Shown here: positions 1-6,160 of the stretch, one piece after another
Layout of the letters: each line of letters opens with the position of its first letter
Position numbering within the stretch: the first letter of the stretch is position 1
Assembly (NCBI GenBank): GCA_014383605.1
Contig: JACNHM010000453.1
Location: forward strand, 1 to 6,694
DNA from: Chloroflexota bacterium
Lineage (GTDB): Bacteria > Chloroflexota > Anaerolineae > UBA3071
Direction: 5' to 3'
DNA: 6,694 bases
The notes under the pieces: generated by a model
Told to the model about the DNA's origin: nothing
What the model saw: the letters and a program-made list of their open reading frames with translations, nothing else
Database searches by the model: none
Program-made: the position numbers and the translations under genes

Positions 1-2846
1 GCCAGGTCGCCGGTGCGGTAAAGAAGTGCGGATTGCGGATTGCGGATTGCGGAGCGGTAAAGAAGTGCGGATTGCGGATTGCGGATTGCGGAGCCTGTCT
101 GCGTGCGCCCGCCTGCCACGGCGCGGGCAGGTACACGCACAGGCAGGGGAGCAAAGGGATTTTGGACAAACTTCTGTGCGGTGAGCTCTGGCCGATGGAG
201 ATAGCCGCGGGCCACGCCAGGGCCGCCGATGTATATCTCACCAGGCACGCCGACGGGCACCGGCTGCGAGTGGGCATCCAGCAGGTACACCCTGGCGTTG
301 GCGATGGGGCGGCCGATGGGCACTTTCGTCAGAGGTGATACGGCCTCCACCTGGCAGGTGGTCTGGAAGAGGGTGGTGGTGATGGTGGCCTCGGTGGGGC
401 CGTAGGCGTTGAGGAACTTGACGGGACGGGCCACCAGGCGAGCCCAGGCCTGCAATCTCTGGGGGTCGGGGCTCTCGCCGCCCACCAGCACGGCCTTGAG
501 AGGGGCCTGCACCGGCAGATCGCCAGCGACCAGATCGTCCACGGTGCCATGCCAAACCGACGCCGGCAGGTGCAGGATGGTGATGGCCTGCTGTTGGCAG
601 AACTGCAGGAGCCGCCGGCCCAGCAACTCGGCGGCGGAAGGAGCCAGCACCAGCGTCGCACCGCTGAGCAGGGCGGGGAAGATCTCCTCGGCGGCGGCAT
701 CGAAGCTGAGGGTGATGAATTGCAGCACACGATCGCCGGGAAGCGCGCCGTAGGTGTCGGCCAGGGCCAGGGCGTGGTTGACCAGGGCGCGGTGCGGCAC
801 CAGGACCCCCTTGGGGATGCCCGTCGAGCCCGAGGTGTAGATCACGTAGGCCAGGTTACCGGGCCCTGTTGCGCCGGAGTTCAACTCCGGCGCAACGTTC
901 TCGTCAGACTCCTGGGCGATGGCTTCCCAGTCGGCGTCCAGACAGACCACCCTTGGTGATGCGTGTTGCCCTTGGACAAGCTCAGGACGACGCGTGGTGC
1001 GTGGCGCGTGATCCGTGGTGCGTGGTGCGTGGAGGCGTTGTACCAGATGCGCCTGGGTCAGCACTACCGAGACCTGGGTGTCCTGCAGCAGGAAGGCCAG
1101 CCGTTGCGCAGGGTAGCTGGGATCCAAGGGCACGTAAGCGCCACCGGCTTTGAGGATGCCCAGCAGGCCGACGACCATTTCCAGCGAACGCTCCACGTGG
1201 AGGCCCACCAGCGTGTCGGGGCCGATGCCCAGCTTGCGCAAGTAGTGTGCCAGTTGGTTGGCCCGCCGGTTCAGCTGGCGGTAGGTCAGTTGCTCTGTTG
1301 CGCCGGAGTTCAACTCCGGCGCAACCACAGCAACCACGGACGGCTGCGGCGCAACCCCGGACGGAGGGAAGTGCACGGCGACGGCGTCGGGCGTGCGGGC
1401 GACCTGGGCTTCGAACAACTGGTGGATGCATTGATCCTGGGGATAGGCTGTCGCGGTGGCGTTCCAGCCGAACAGGATCTGCTGCCGCTCCGCCGGGCGC
1501 AAGATGGGCAGCGTGGCCAGGCGCTGGTCGGGGTCGGCGAGAGCGCTCTCCAGCAGGGTCTGGAAGTGTCCGGCCATGCGCTCGATGGTGGCGGCGTCGA
1601 ACAGGTCGGTGTTGTAGGCGAACAAGGCGGTGAGGCCGTCCTCGCCTTCGATGAGGGACAGGGTCAGGTCGAATTTGGTCGTGCCGGCTCCCAACTCGAA
1701 GGCGCTGACCTCCAGGCCGGGCAGCTCCGGGGGGACAAAAGGCCAGTTCTGGAAGACAAAGAGCACCTGGAAGAGGGGCGAATGGCTCATATTCCTGGCC
1801 GGCTGCAGATCGGCCACGAGCTTCTCGAAGGGCAGTTCCTGGTGTTCGTAGGCTCCCAGGGCCACGGAGCGCACCTGCGCCAGCAGCTCGCGGAAGGTGG
1901 GGTTGCCGGAGAGATCGGCGCGCAGCACGAGGGTATTGGCGAAGAAGCCGATGAGGTCCTGGGTTTCGGACTGGCTGCGGCCGGCGATGGGGGTGCCGAC
2001 GACGATGTCCTCCTGGCCGGTGTAGCGGTAGAGCAGGGTCTGGAAGGCGGCCAGGAGGGTCATGAAGGGGGTGACGCCGGCGGCGCGGCTCAGCGTCCTG
2101 ACGGCATCGGACAGGGTTTTGGGCAGCGTGAAGCGCCTCCGCTTGCCGTGGTAGGTCTGCACCGCCGGGCGGGGGCGGTCAGCGGGCAGCTCCAGAACCG
2201 GCGGCGCGCCGGCCAACTGCTGCCGCCAGTAGGCCACTTCCTGTTCCAGGAAGGACCCTTGCAGCGTCTCCCGCTGCCAGGCGGTGTAGTCGGCGTACTG
2301 GATGGGCAGCTCGGGCAGCGGCGAGGGCTGGCCGGCGGAAAAGGCCGTGTAGAGGGTTGCCAGCTCGCGCAGCAGCACGCCGATGGACCAGCCGTCGGCG
2401 ATGATGTGGTGCAGGGGCAGGATCAGGACGTGGTCACCGGCGGCCAGCCGGAGCAAGATGGCCCGGAAGAGGGGGCCGCGGGTGAGATCGAAGGGGCGCA
2501 GCACTTCCTCGGCGGCGATGCGGCGGGCTTCGGCCTCTCGCTGCTCAGGGGGCAGGTGATCGAGGGACACAACCGGCAGCGTGAGCTGGCGCGAAGGGCG
2601 AATGACCTGGACGGGCCGGCCGTCCACCTGGCCGAAGGTGGTGCGCAGCGTTTCGTGGCGCTGCACGATCTCGTTCAGGCTGCGCTCCAGTACCGCCACA
2701 TTCAGCGGCCCACGCAAGCGGAAGGTCACTTCCGGCACGTTGTACAGGGCGCGGTCCGGCTCCAGCCGTTCCAAAAACCACACGCGCTCCTGGGCAAACG
2801 ACAGAGGGAATACAAAAGCGTCCTGATCCATTACGTCCTTTTCCAT
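1..2846 (-). CDS. Nonribosomal peptide synthetase, N-terminal C-A part (5' part of gene, runs off left edge)
   Basis: The frame is open from an ATG at 2846 to the left edge (948 codons plus 2 bases), with in-frame TGA codons just upstream. The product would add one amino acid to a thiotemplated peptide in the cytoplasm. A condensation (C) domain fills about residues 12-450: SFAQERVWFL at 16-25, the catalytic HHIIADG at 146-152, IGFFANT at 299-305 and HSPLFQV at 355-361. An adenylation (A) domain follows from about 475: LTYRQL (A1) at 520, LKAGGAYVPLDPSYP (A2) at 565, YTSGSTGIPKG (A3) at 670, NAYGPTE (A5) at 813, GGPGVARGYL (A6) at 873-882 and YRTGDL (A7) at 943-948. The carrier domain must lie beyond the edge. 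Aligning to GrsA by eye gives specificity residues D716, A717, E720, H759, L787, G789, A814, I822 and T823; I cannot assign a substrate. Starting with a C domain suggests it receives a chain from another protein or an acyl starter. Repeat-derived insertions lie at about 492-518, 607-629, 650-660 and 901-943, all in frame. A start at 2831 is also possible. Confidence 0.95.
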   Translation of the reverse strand, partial: MEKDVMDQDAFVFPLSFAQERVWFLERLEPDRALYNVPEVTFRLRGPLNVAVLERSLNEIVQRHETLRTTFGQVDGRPVQVIRPSRQLTLPVVSLDHLPPEQREAEARRIAAEEVLRPFDLTRGPLFRAILLRLAAGDHVLILPLHHIIADGWSIGVLLRELATLYTAFSAGQPSPLPELPIQYADYTAWQRETLQGSFLEQEVAYWRQQLAGAPPVLELPADRPRPAVQTYHGKRRRFTLPKTLSDAVRTLSRAAGVTPFMTLLAAFQTLLYRYTGQEDIVVGTPIAGRSQSETQDLIGFFANTLVLRADLSGNPTFRELLAQVRSVALGAYEHQELPFEKLVADLQPARNMSHSPLFQVLFVFQNWPFVPPELPGLEVSAFELGAGTTKFDLTLSLIEGEDGLTALFAYNTDLFDAATIERMAGHFQTLLESALADPDQRLATLPILRPAERQQILFGWNATATAYPQDQCIHQLFEAQVARTPDAVAVHFPPSGVAPQPSVVAVVAPELNSGATEQLTYRQLNRRANQLAHYLRKLGIGPDTLVGLHVERSLEMVVGLLGILKAGGAYVPLDPSYPAQRLAFLLQDTQVSVVLTQAHLVQRLHAPRTTDHAPRTTRRPELVQGQHASPRVVCLDADWEAIAQESDENVAPELNSGATGPGNLAYVIYTSGSTGIPKGVLVPHRALVNHALALADTYGALPGDRVLQFITLSFDAAAEEIFPALLSGATLVLAPSAAELLGRRLLQFCQQQAITILHLPASVWHGTVDDLVAGDLPVQAPLKAVLVGGESPDPQRLQAWARLVARPVKFLNAYGPTEATITTTLFQTTCQVEAVSPLTKVPIGRPIANARVYLLDAHSQPVPVGVPGEIYIGGPGVARGYLHRPELTAQKFVQNPFAPLPVRVPARAVAGGRTQTGSAIRNPQSALLYRSAIRNPQSALLYRTGDL
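15..92. repeat. 39-bp exact tandem duplication containing CGGATTG heptamer repeats, inside the NRPS A domain
   Basis: Two identical 39-bp units lie head to tail (15-53 and 54-92). Each holds the heptamer CGGATTG three times plus a partial CGGA (29-53 and 68-92), preceded by GCGGTAAAGAAGTG. In the NRPS frame each unit encodes SAIRNPQSALLYR. Thirty-nine bases is 13 codons, so the duplication preserves the frame. It sits between core motifs A6 and A7, and the second LLYR on the protein runs into TGDL to form A7. The LLYR part is probably native and was copied together with the heptamers. Confidence 0.95.
94..143. repeat. Nested imperfect palindrome within the A6-A7 insertion of the NRPS
   Basis: On the + strand the outer arms CCTGT (94-98) and GCGTG (101-105) pair with CACGC (134-138) and ACAGG (139-143), leaving a two-base bulge at 99-100. 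The inner arms CCTGCC (112-117) and GGCAGG (126-131) pair around an 8-base loop. The NRPS frame reads through it as PVRVPARAVAGGRTQTG. Other A domains normally have only a few residues here between NPF and YRTGDL, so it looks inserted. It abuts the 39-bp duplication. Confidence 0.75.
868..896. repeat. 29-bp perfect palindrome, copy 1, inside the NRPS A domain
   Basis: Two 14-base arms (GTTGCGCCGGAGTT and its exact complement) flank a single central base. The NRPS reads it as VAPELNSGA(T), residues 651-660, just ahead of core motif A3 in a loop of variable length. The same 29 bases, with the two preceding bases CT, recur at 1297-1325 in the same reading frame. It resembles palindromic elements that insert into coding regions. 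Confidence 0.95.
962..1033. repeat. CGTGGTG heptamer array next to a CTTGGACAAGCTCAGG element, inside the NRPS A domain
   Basis: From 993 to 1032 the + strand is an exact period-7 array: CGTGGTG, CGTGGCG, CGTGATC, CGTGGTG, CGTGGTG and CGTGG. Adjacent at 971-987 is CTTGGACAAGCTCAGGA, which closely resembles a dispersed repeat I recall from many environmental bacterial genomes (encoding a PELVEG-like peptide). The NRPS reads the block as HAPRTTDHAPRTTRRPELVQGQ, residues about 606-627. It lies between core motifs A2 and A3, where typical A domains are shorter. No frameshift results. Confidence 0.85.
1297..1371. repeat. 29-bp perfect palindrome, copy 2 (1297-1325), with degenerate flanking repeats
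   Basis: The sequence at 1297-1325 is identical to 868-896, again read as VAPELNSGAT by the NRPS. The next 46 bases repeat parts of it: GCAACCACAGCAACCACGG contains two GCAACCAC blocks, and GGCGCAACC reappears at about 1343-1351. The whole block encodes about 26 residues (492-518) between the TPDAVAV segment and core motif A1 (LTYRQL), where typical A domains have under ten. It is in frame and appears to be an accretion of repeat fragments. Confidence 0.85.
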
Positions 2847-2856
2847 TATCACTTCC
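2836..2856 (-). promoter_or_regulatory. Two possible ribosome binding sites for the NRPS gene
   Basis: On the minus strand GGAAG (2852-2856) lies five bases before the ATG at 2846, and AAGGA (2836-2840) lies four bases before a second in-frame ATG at 2831. The second is the better match to a Shine-Dalgarno sequence, so the protein may begin MDQDAFVFPLSFAQ rather than MEKDVMDQD. Both starts leave the condensation domain intact, and the sequence alone does not decide between them. Confidence 0.4.
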
Positions 2857-2872
2857 GTTCGAGAGATAGTTG

Positions 2873-2893
2873 CAGGTTCCAGGTTTCAGGTTC
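2873..2893. repeat. CAGGTTC heptamer repeat, three units, upstream of the NRPS start
   Basis: CAGGTTC, CAGGTTT and CAGGTTC lie head to tail about 27 bases upstream of the ATG at 2846. This is a third heptamer family, distinct from those inside the two genes. It is intergenic and probably within the 5' leader or promoter of the NRPS gene. No convincing -35/-10 pair can be placed around it. Confidence 0.8.
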
Positions 2894-2973
2894 AACGGAT
2901 TCTATCGTACGTTTCAGGCGCCGGGCGGTGCTGACCCGCAACACGCTTTGCAAGACACCAACCTTAAAAAAAT

Positions 2974-3154
2974 CGGCATGGTTCACCTGGGCCAGGAAAC
3001 TGGTTTACACTTTTCGTCATGGGTAGGAGCCCAACCGAGTTGGGCGGGGGTTGAAAAGCGTCTTGAAGCCCTGTTTTGACGGCCAATGCGATTGGCCTGC
3101 TACCCGAAGTGTAAAGGTGTTTTCGCCCTTGTGAAGCTTATTCTGAACCATGCC
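2974..3154. mobile_element. MITE-like non-autonomous element with 11-bp terminal inverted repeats
   Basis: The perfect 11-bp inverted repeats GGCATGGTTCA (2975-2985) and TGAACCATGCC (3144-3154) bound a segment of about 180 bp. It is flanked by the direct repeat AAAAAAT (2967-2973 and 3155-3161), which could be a 7-bp AT-rich target duplication. Base 2974 is unpaired on the left, so the exact edge is uncertain. No transposase fits inside, so it would need an enzyme supplied in trans. It sits between the STAND gene and the NRPS gene, about 130 bases upstream of the latter. I cannot name the insertion-sequence family. Confidence 0.6.
3004..3115. other. Branched inverted-repeat core of the MITE-like element
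   Basis: Inside the element a second stem is formed by TTTACACTT (3004-3012) with AAGTGTAAA (3107-3115), and by GGGTAG (3021-3026) with CTACCC (3100-3105). Two short hairpins lie within: GCCCAAC/GTTGGGC (3029-3035/3039-3045) and GGCCAAT/ATTGGCC (3081-3087/3091-3097). Both have 7-bp stems and 3-base loops. The result is a closed stem with two side hairpins, on either DNA strand or in RNA. It could be a transposase recognition structure or a structured transcript. Confidence 0.65.
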
Positions 3155-3179
3155 AAAAAATGGCGCCGCGTACCCGGCG
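3155..3179 (-). terminator. Candidate rho-independent terminator of the STAND gene
   Basis: Reading the minus strand, CGCCG (3175-3179), a 6-base loop and CGGCG (3164-3168) form a short GC stem. Then come CCA and six T residues (3155-3160). It lies about 60 bases past the stop codon of the STAND gene. The stem is only 5 bp and separated from the T-tract by three bases, so efficiency may be modest. The T-tract coincides with one flank of the MITE-like element. Confidence 0.45.
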
Positions 3180-3237
3180 GGCGAAGCGCGGTGGCCGGCA
3201 AACGTGGTTGGGGCGCACGCTTTCTGCCGAACACGCT

Positions 3238-5997
3238 TCACCCGCTGCACTCCTTGAGCGTGGCCTGCGCTTCTTCCAGGTCGTCCGGCTGGCGCAGTTT
3301 GGTGAAGATGTCCACGGCGCGGCGGGCGTAGGGCAGGCCCTCTTGCGGCCGGCCCTGCCGGGCCAGCGCTTTGGCAAGAAAGCGGCAACAACTACCAATC
3401 ACTTCCTGCCGCCCCACCTTTTCCGCCAAGTCCAGCGCCTGGCGCGCCAGCGCTTCGGCGGCGGCCCAATCCTGGCGGTCGAGCGCCAGCTCGGCCAGGT
3501 TGCCGGTGATATAAGCAACCCCTTCGCGGTAATTGACCTTCTTCGCAATCCGCAGGGCCTCGCGGTAGTCGCGCTCGGCGGCGACGTAGTCGCCCCGCTC
3601 GCGTTCCACCCCGGCCAGGTCGTTCAACGCGCTGGCAACATCCGCGCTCTCCGGCGCGATGGCCTGCCTTAGGGCGAGCGACTCCTGAAATGCTGCAATT
3701 TCTGCCGGGTAGTTCTTCTCCAATCCATGACCGTGGCCGCGCAGGCGGATGGCGGTGGCTTTTTCCCGCGCCCCGGCGGGCGAAACACCTTTCACCCCTG
3801 CCTCCCAATGGCTCTCGGCGCGCGCCGCACAGGCCAGCACCTCAGCGGCCTGTCCGCGCAAGAAATATACGCATCCGGCGTCATACGCCCGCCAGCCGGC
3901 ATTATAAAGGTCCCCGGCGGCCAGCGCCTTCTCTTCGGCCTGCCGGCTGAGGGCCTGCCACTCATCCCACCGGCCAGAGAAATTCAAGAAGTTACTGAGC
4001 GCATGGCACAGGCGCTGCAAGCGGTCGTTCTCGCCCTGCAGCAACAGCGGCAGGGCGGCGGCGATCGCAGGCCACTCGGCATCCAGCGTTGGGAAGCGCT
4101 CATATTCTTCGTAGCCGTTTTCCAGGGCCAGGGCGTAGGCGCGGTCGGTCAGGCGGCCGCCGGCCTGGGCAATGACCTCCGGGCGTTGGCGGCGCAAAAA
4201 GGCGGCGGCCAGCGGCGGCAGGAGAAAGGCTTGCGCCGCCGCGTCGCTCAGCAGCAGGGCGCGGTCGGCCAGGTCTTCCAGGGCGGTGCGGGCGGCCGGT
4301 TCGGCGATGCCGGCCACGTCGGCGATCCACGGCACTTCGGCGGGCTGGGTAAAGTGGGCCAGCGCGGCCAGCACGGCGGTTTCGCTCTCGGTGAAGGTGT
4401 CCAGCAGATCGCCAAAGATGTATTCCAGGGGGTCGTTACCCCCGGAGGGAGGGACGGATTTCAGGAAGGCGCAGGCTTCGGGAATGGTGCGGCAGTGACT
4501 GCCGGCCCGCCCCAACTGCCCCACCGTCCAGCGGATGAGCAGGGGGTTGCCGTTGGTGATCTCGTACAGGTCGTTGCGCTCCCGCTCGCTGGCCCTTTGC
4601 AGGTGGCGATTGTGCTTGGCCAGCTCGGCCAGCAGGTCGAGGGCGTCCTGGCGCTGCAGGCGGTCGAGGCGGACGACGCGGGCGTCAATGTCGGCGCGGC
4701 GGCGGCTGGTGACGATGGCCTTGCAGGAGGCAGGCAGGCGGGAGAGGAATTGATACAGGCGGACGCGCTCGGGTTCGGGGAAGGTCTCCACGTTGTCAAT
4801 GACGATGAGGGCGCGTTTACCGGCCAGGGCGCGGCGCACGGCGTTGGCGCGCTGGTTGGGGTCCATCTGCGCGATGTGCGCTTCGCCGAGCTCGCGGGCC
4901 AGCTCGGTCAGCAGGGCCACGTAGTTGGGGAGCATGAAGTCTGGCAACTCCTGCTCGCCGGCCGGGGTCAGCTCGCGCACTTTGGCGGAGAGGAACATCT
5001 TGCGCTCGAAGTGCGCGGCGGGCGCCAGGCGCCCGGCGCGGATGGCGAGAGCGGTCTTGCCGATGCCGCCGGGGCCGTCAATCAGCGCGCCCCAGGTGCG
5101 CGCCTCGGGCGAGATGGCCTCGGCGATGATACCCAGTTCTTTCTGGCGGCCAAAGAAGTAAGGTTGGGAGGGGAGAGTGGAGTGGACGGATTGCGGATTG
5201 ATGATTGCGGATTGCGGATGGATGATGACATCGCGGCGGCGTTTTTTCTCCCAATCCACTGGCGCAAATTGCAGGGCGTAGAGCACAAAGGCGGCGGCGT
5301 TCTGCGCGGCGGTTTGCTGGCGGGCGTTTTTGTCTTTAGCCTTCTGCCCATCGGCCCAATCGCAGATGGCCTTGACCAGAATCCAGTCCACCTTCTTGTC
5401 CTGGCAGGCCACGTACAGCCCGGCGCCTTCCATCTCGCCGCCGATGGCCTCCGGCTCAAACTCGAGCAGTTGCCCGCGAAAGTCCTCGTTGTCAACCAGT
5501 TTATCACCGGAAAGGATGAGGCCGAATCTAATTTTGGCCTCGTCCCAACTCAGCTTCGCCATTTTGAGTCGGTTGATGAGCGACGGCGAGGCGTGAGGCC
5601 GATCGTCACGCGGGATGATTTCGAGGTTGCCTTCTTTGTCTGTGCCGATACGCTGAAGGTCATACAGCATCAGCCGCTCAGAGACCAGAACGTCGCCGAT
5701 GTCCTGCTTTTGTTCGTTGATGCCAAAGGCGATGCCGGCCATGATGACGGCAGAGGGTGAAAGCGCCTCGATGCCTTTGCGCACGTTTTCCTGAGATCCG
5801 CCGACTCCACCTGAGCCCATGCCAGAGAGCGACATAAACACACGCGTACCGTTGACTTCGCCAAGGTCAAGGTAGATGCGGTCGCCAATGGGTTCGGGCC
5901 TGGCGTCTTTTCCGGTCGCTTCCTGGAAGACCTTCATCACGGCCCGGCTTTCCACTTCGGTGACGGTGACGATTAGGACATCAGCTTTATCGTTCAT
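3238..5997 (-). CDS. STAND/NLR-like protein: nucleoside phosphorylase-type domain, NB-ARC ATPase, TPR region
   Basis: The predicted cytoplasmic sensor-effector has 919 residues from the ATG at 5997. An in-frame ATG at 6021 would add eight residues but has no ribosome site, whereas the 5997 start has AGGA 11 bases upstream. Residue numbers here count from 6021. Residues 14-250 resemble the purine nucleoside phosphorylase/MTA-SAH nucleosidase fold: [11 protein letters not shown] at 15, SGMGSGG at 66, IMAGIAFGI at 93, GGEMEG at 194-199 (E198 for ribose contact) and KAICDWADG with D221 as likely catalytic acid. Residues 263-283 are a repeat-derived linker. The NB-ARC ATPase follows: FFGRQKEL at 289, P-loop GPGGIGKT at 316-323, Walker B LIVIDN at 405-410, VTSRRR at 437-442 and GNPLLI at 491-496. 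A winged-helix-like part spans about 530-620. TPR-type helical pairs fill about 690-920, for example at 795-828 and 835-868. By analogy with bacterial NLRs the TPRs would sense a trigger, the ATPase oligomerise and the nucleosidase cut a nucleotide. That function is inferred. Confidence 0.92.
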   Translation of the reverse strand: MNDKADVLIVTVTEVESRAVMKVFQEATGKDARPEPIGDRIYLDLGEVNGTRVFMSLSGMGSGGVGGSQENVRKGIEALSPSAVIMAGIAFGINEQKQDIGDVLVSERLMLYDLQRIGTDKEGNLEIIPRDDRPHASPSLINRLKMAKLSWDEAKIRFGLILSGDKLVDNEDFRGQLLEFEPEAIGGEMEGAGLYVACQDKKVDWILVKAICDWADGQKAKDKNARQQTAAQNAAAFVLYALQFAPVDWEKKRRRDVIIHPQSAIINPQSVHSTLPSQPYFFGRQKELGIIAEAISPEARTWGALIDGPGGIGKTALAIRAGRLAPAAHFERKMFLSAKVRELTPAGEQELPDFMLPNYVALLTELARELGEAHIAQMDPNQRANAVRRALAGKRALIVIDNVETFPEPERVRLYQFLSRLPASCKAIVTSRRRADIDARVVRLDRLQRQDALDLLAELAKHNRHLQRASERERNDLYEITNGNPLLIRWTVGQLGRAGSHCRTIPEACAFLKSVPPSGGNDPLEYIFGDLLDTFTESETAVLAALAHFTQPAEVPWIADVAGIAEPAARTALEDLADRALLLSDAAAQAFLLPPLAAAFLRRQRPEVIAQAGGRLTDRAYALALENGYEEYERFPTLDAEWPAIAAALPLLLQGENDRLQRLCHALSNFLNFSGRWDEWQALSRQAEEKALAAGDLYNAGWRAYDAGCVYFLRGQAAEVLACAARAESHWEAGVKGVSPAGAREKATAIRLRGHGHGLEKNYPAEIAAFQESLALRQAIAPESADVASALNDLAGVERERGDYVAAERDYREALRIAKKVNYREGVAYITGNLAELALDRQDWAAAEALARQALDLAEKVGRQEVIGSCCRFLAKALARQGRPQEGLPYARRAVDIFTKLRQPDDLEEAQATLKECSG
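5187..5228. repeat. CGGATTG heptamer repeat in the interdomain linker of the STAND gene
   Basis: A period-7 array, CGGATTG, CGGATTG, ATGATTG, CGGATTG, CGGATGG and ATGATGA, runs through the linker between the nucleosidase-like and NB-ARC domains. The protein reads it as [15 protein letters not shown]. It is the same family as 29-53 and 68-92 in the NRPS, in the same orientation relative to its host gene. The copies are degenerate compared with the NRPS ones, so this insertion is probably older. Confidence 0.9.
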
Positions 5998-6021
5998 AGA
6001 TTTTAGTATCCTGTACTGCAT

Positions 6022-6127
6022 GGGTAGATGCTGGAGCGGCCCAACACTCCCTTAGCCATGGTCATTCGCGTCCCGTTCACGTCCGGGCGGGGTTTTCGTG
6101 CATTAGGGCAGAAGTCACACTTTGTTC
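6022..6127. other. Upstream region of the STAND gene, no gene seen
   Basis: This stretch separates the STAND gene from the repeat array and must carry its promoter if the gene is transcribed on its own. TACTAAAAT lies just upstream of the ATG at 5997 and could be a -10-like sequence, but I find no matching -35 box. The open frames here on the + strand run into the array and show no protein-like features. Confidence 0.4.
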
Positions 6128-6151
6128 CGGCTGGATCGTCAGATCCAGCCG
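6128..6151. repeat. 10-bp-stem hairpin at the edge of the tandem array
   Basis: Arms CGGCTGGATC (6128-6137) and GATCCAGCCG (6142-6151) form a perfect stem around the loop GTCA. The core GGATC-GTCA-GATCC is the reverse complement of the GGATC-TGAC-GATCC hairpin that opens array units 3 to 5, so it is an inverted relative of that site. No T-tract follows on either strand, so a terminator is unlikely. Confidence 0.8.
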
Positions 6152-6160
6152 CTGAGCGAC

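Noticed and set aside
1..2846. NRPS as a pseudogene because of its repeat insertions
   Set aside because: All core motifs present in the window are intact and the frame is open across every insertion. Activity is unproven, but nothing shows the gene is broken.
2899..2904. Possible -10 box (TAGAAT on the minus strand) for the NRPS gene
   Set aside because: There is no -35-like hexamer at a suitable distance, and a single 5-of-6 match is expected by chance.
963..3026. Long open frame on the + strand (687 codons)
   Set aside because: It is antisense to the NRPS and made of low-complexity, Gln/Gly/Val-rich residues. It recognisably mirrors the GC-rich codons of the C and A domains, and has no domain or motif of its own.
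2975..3154. Complete insertion sequence in the intergenic region
   Set aside because: Between the inverted repeats there are only about 160 bases and no transposase-like frame.
3727..5760. Long open frame on the + strand (677 codons)
   Set aside because: It is antisense to the STAND gene, whose motifs are intact. The reading is compositionally biased and shows no motif.
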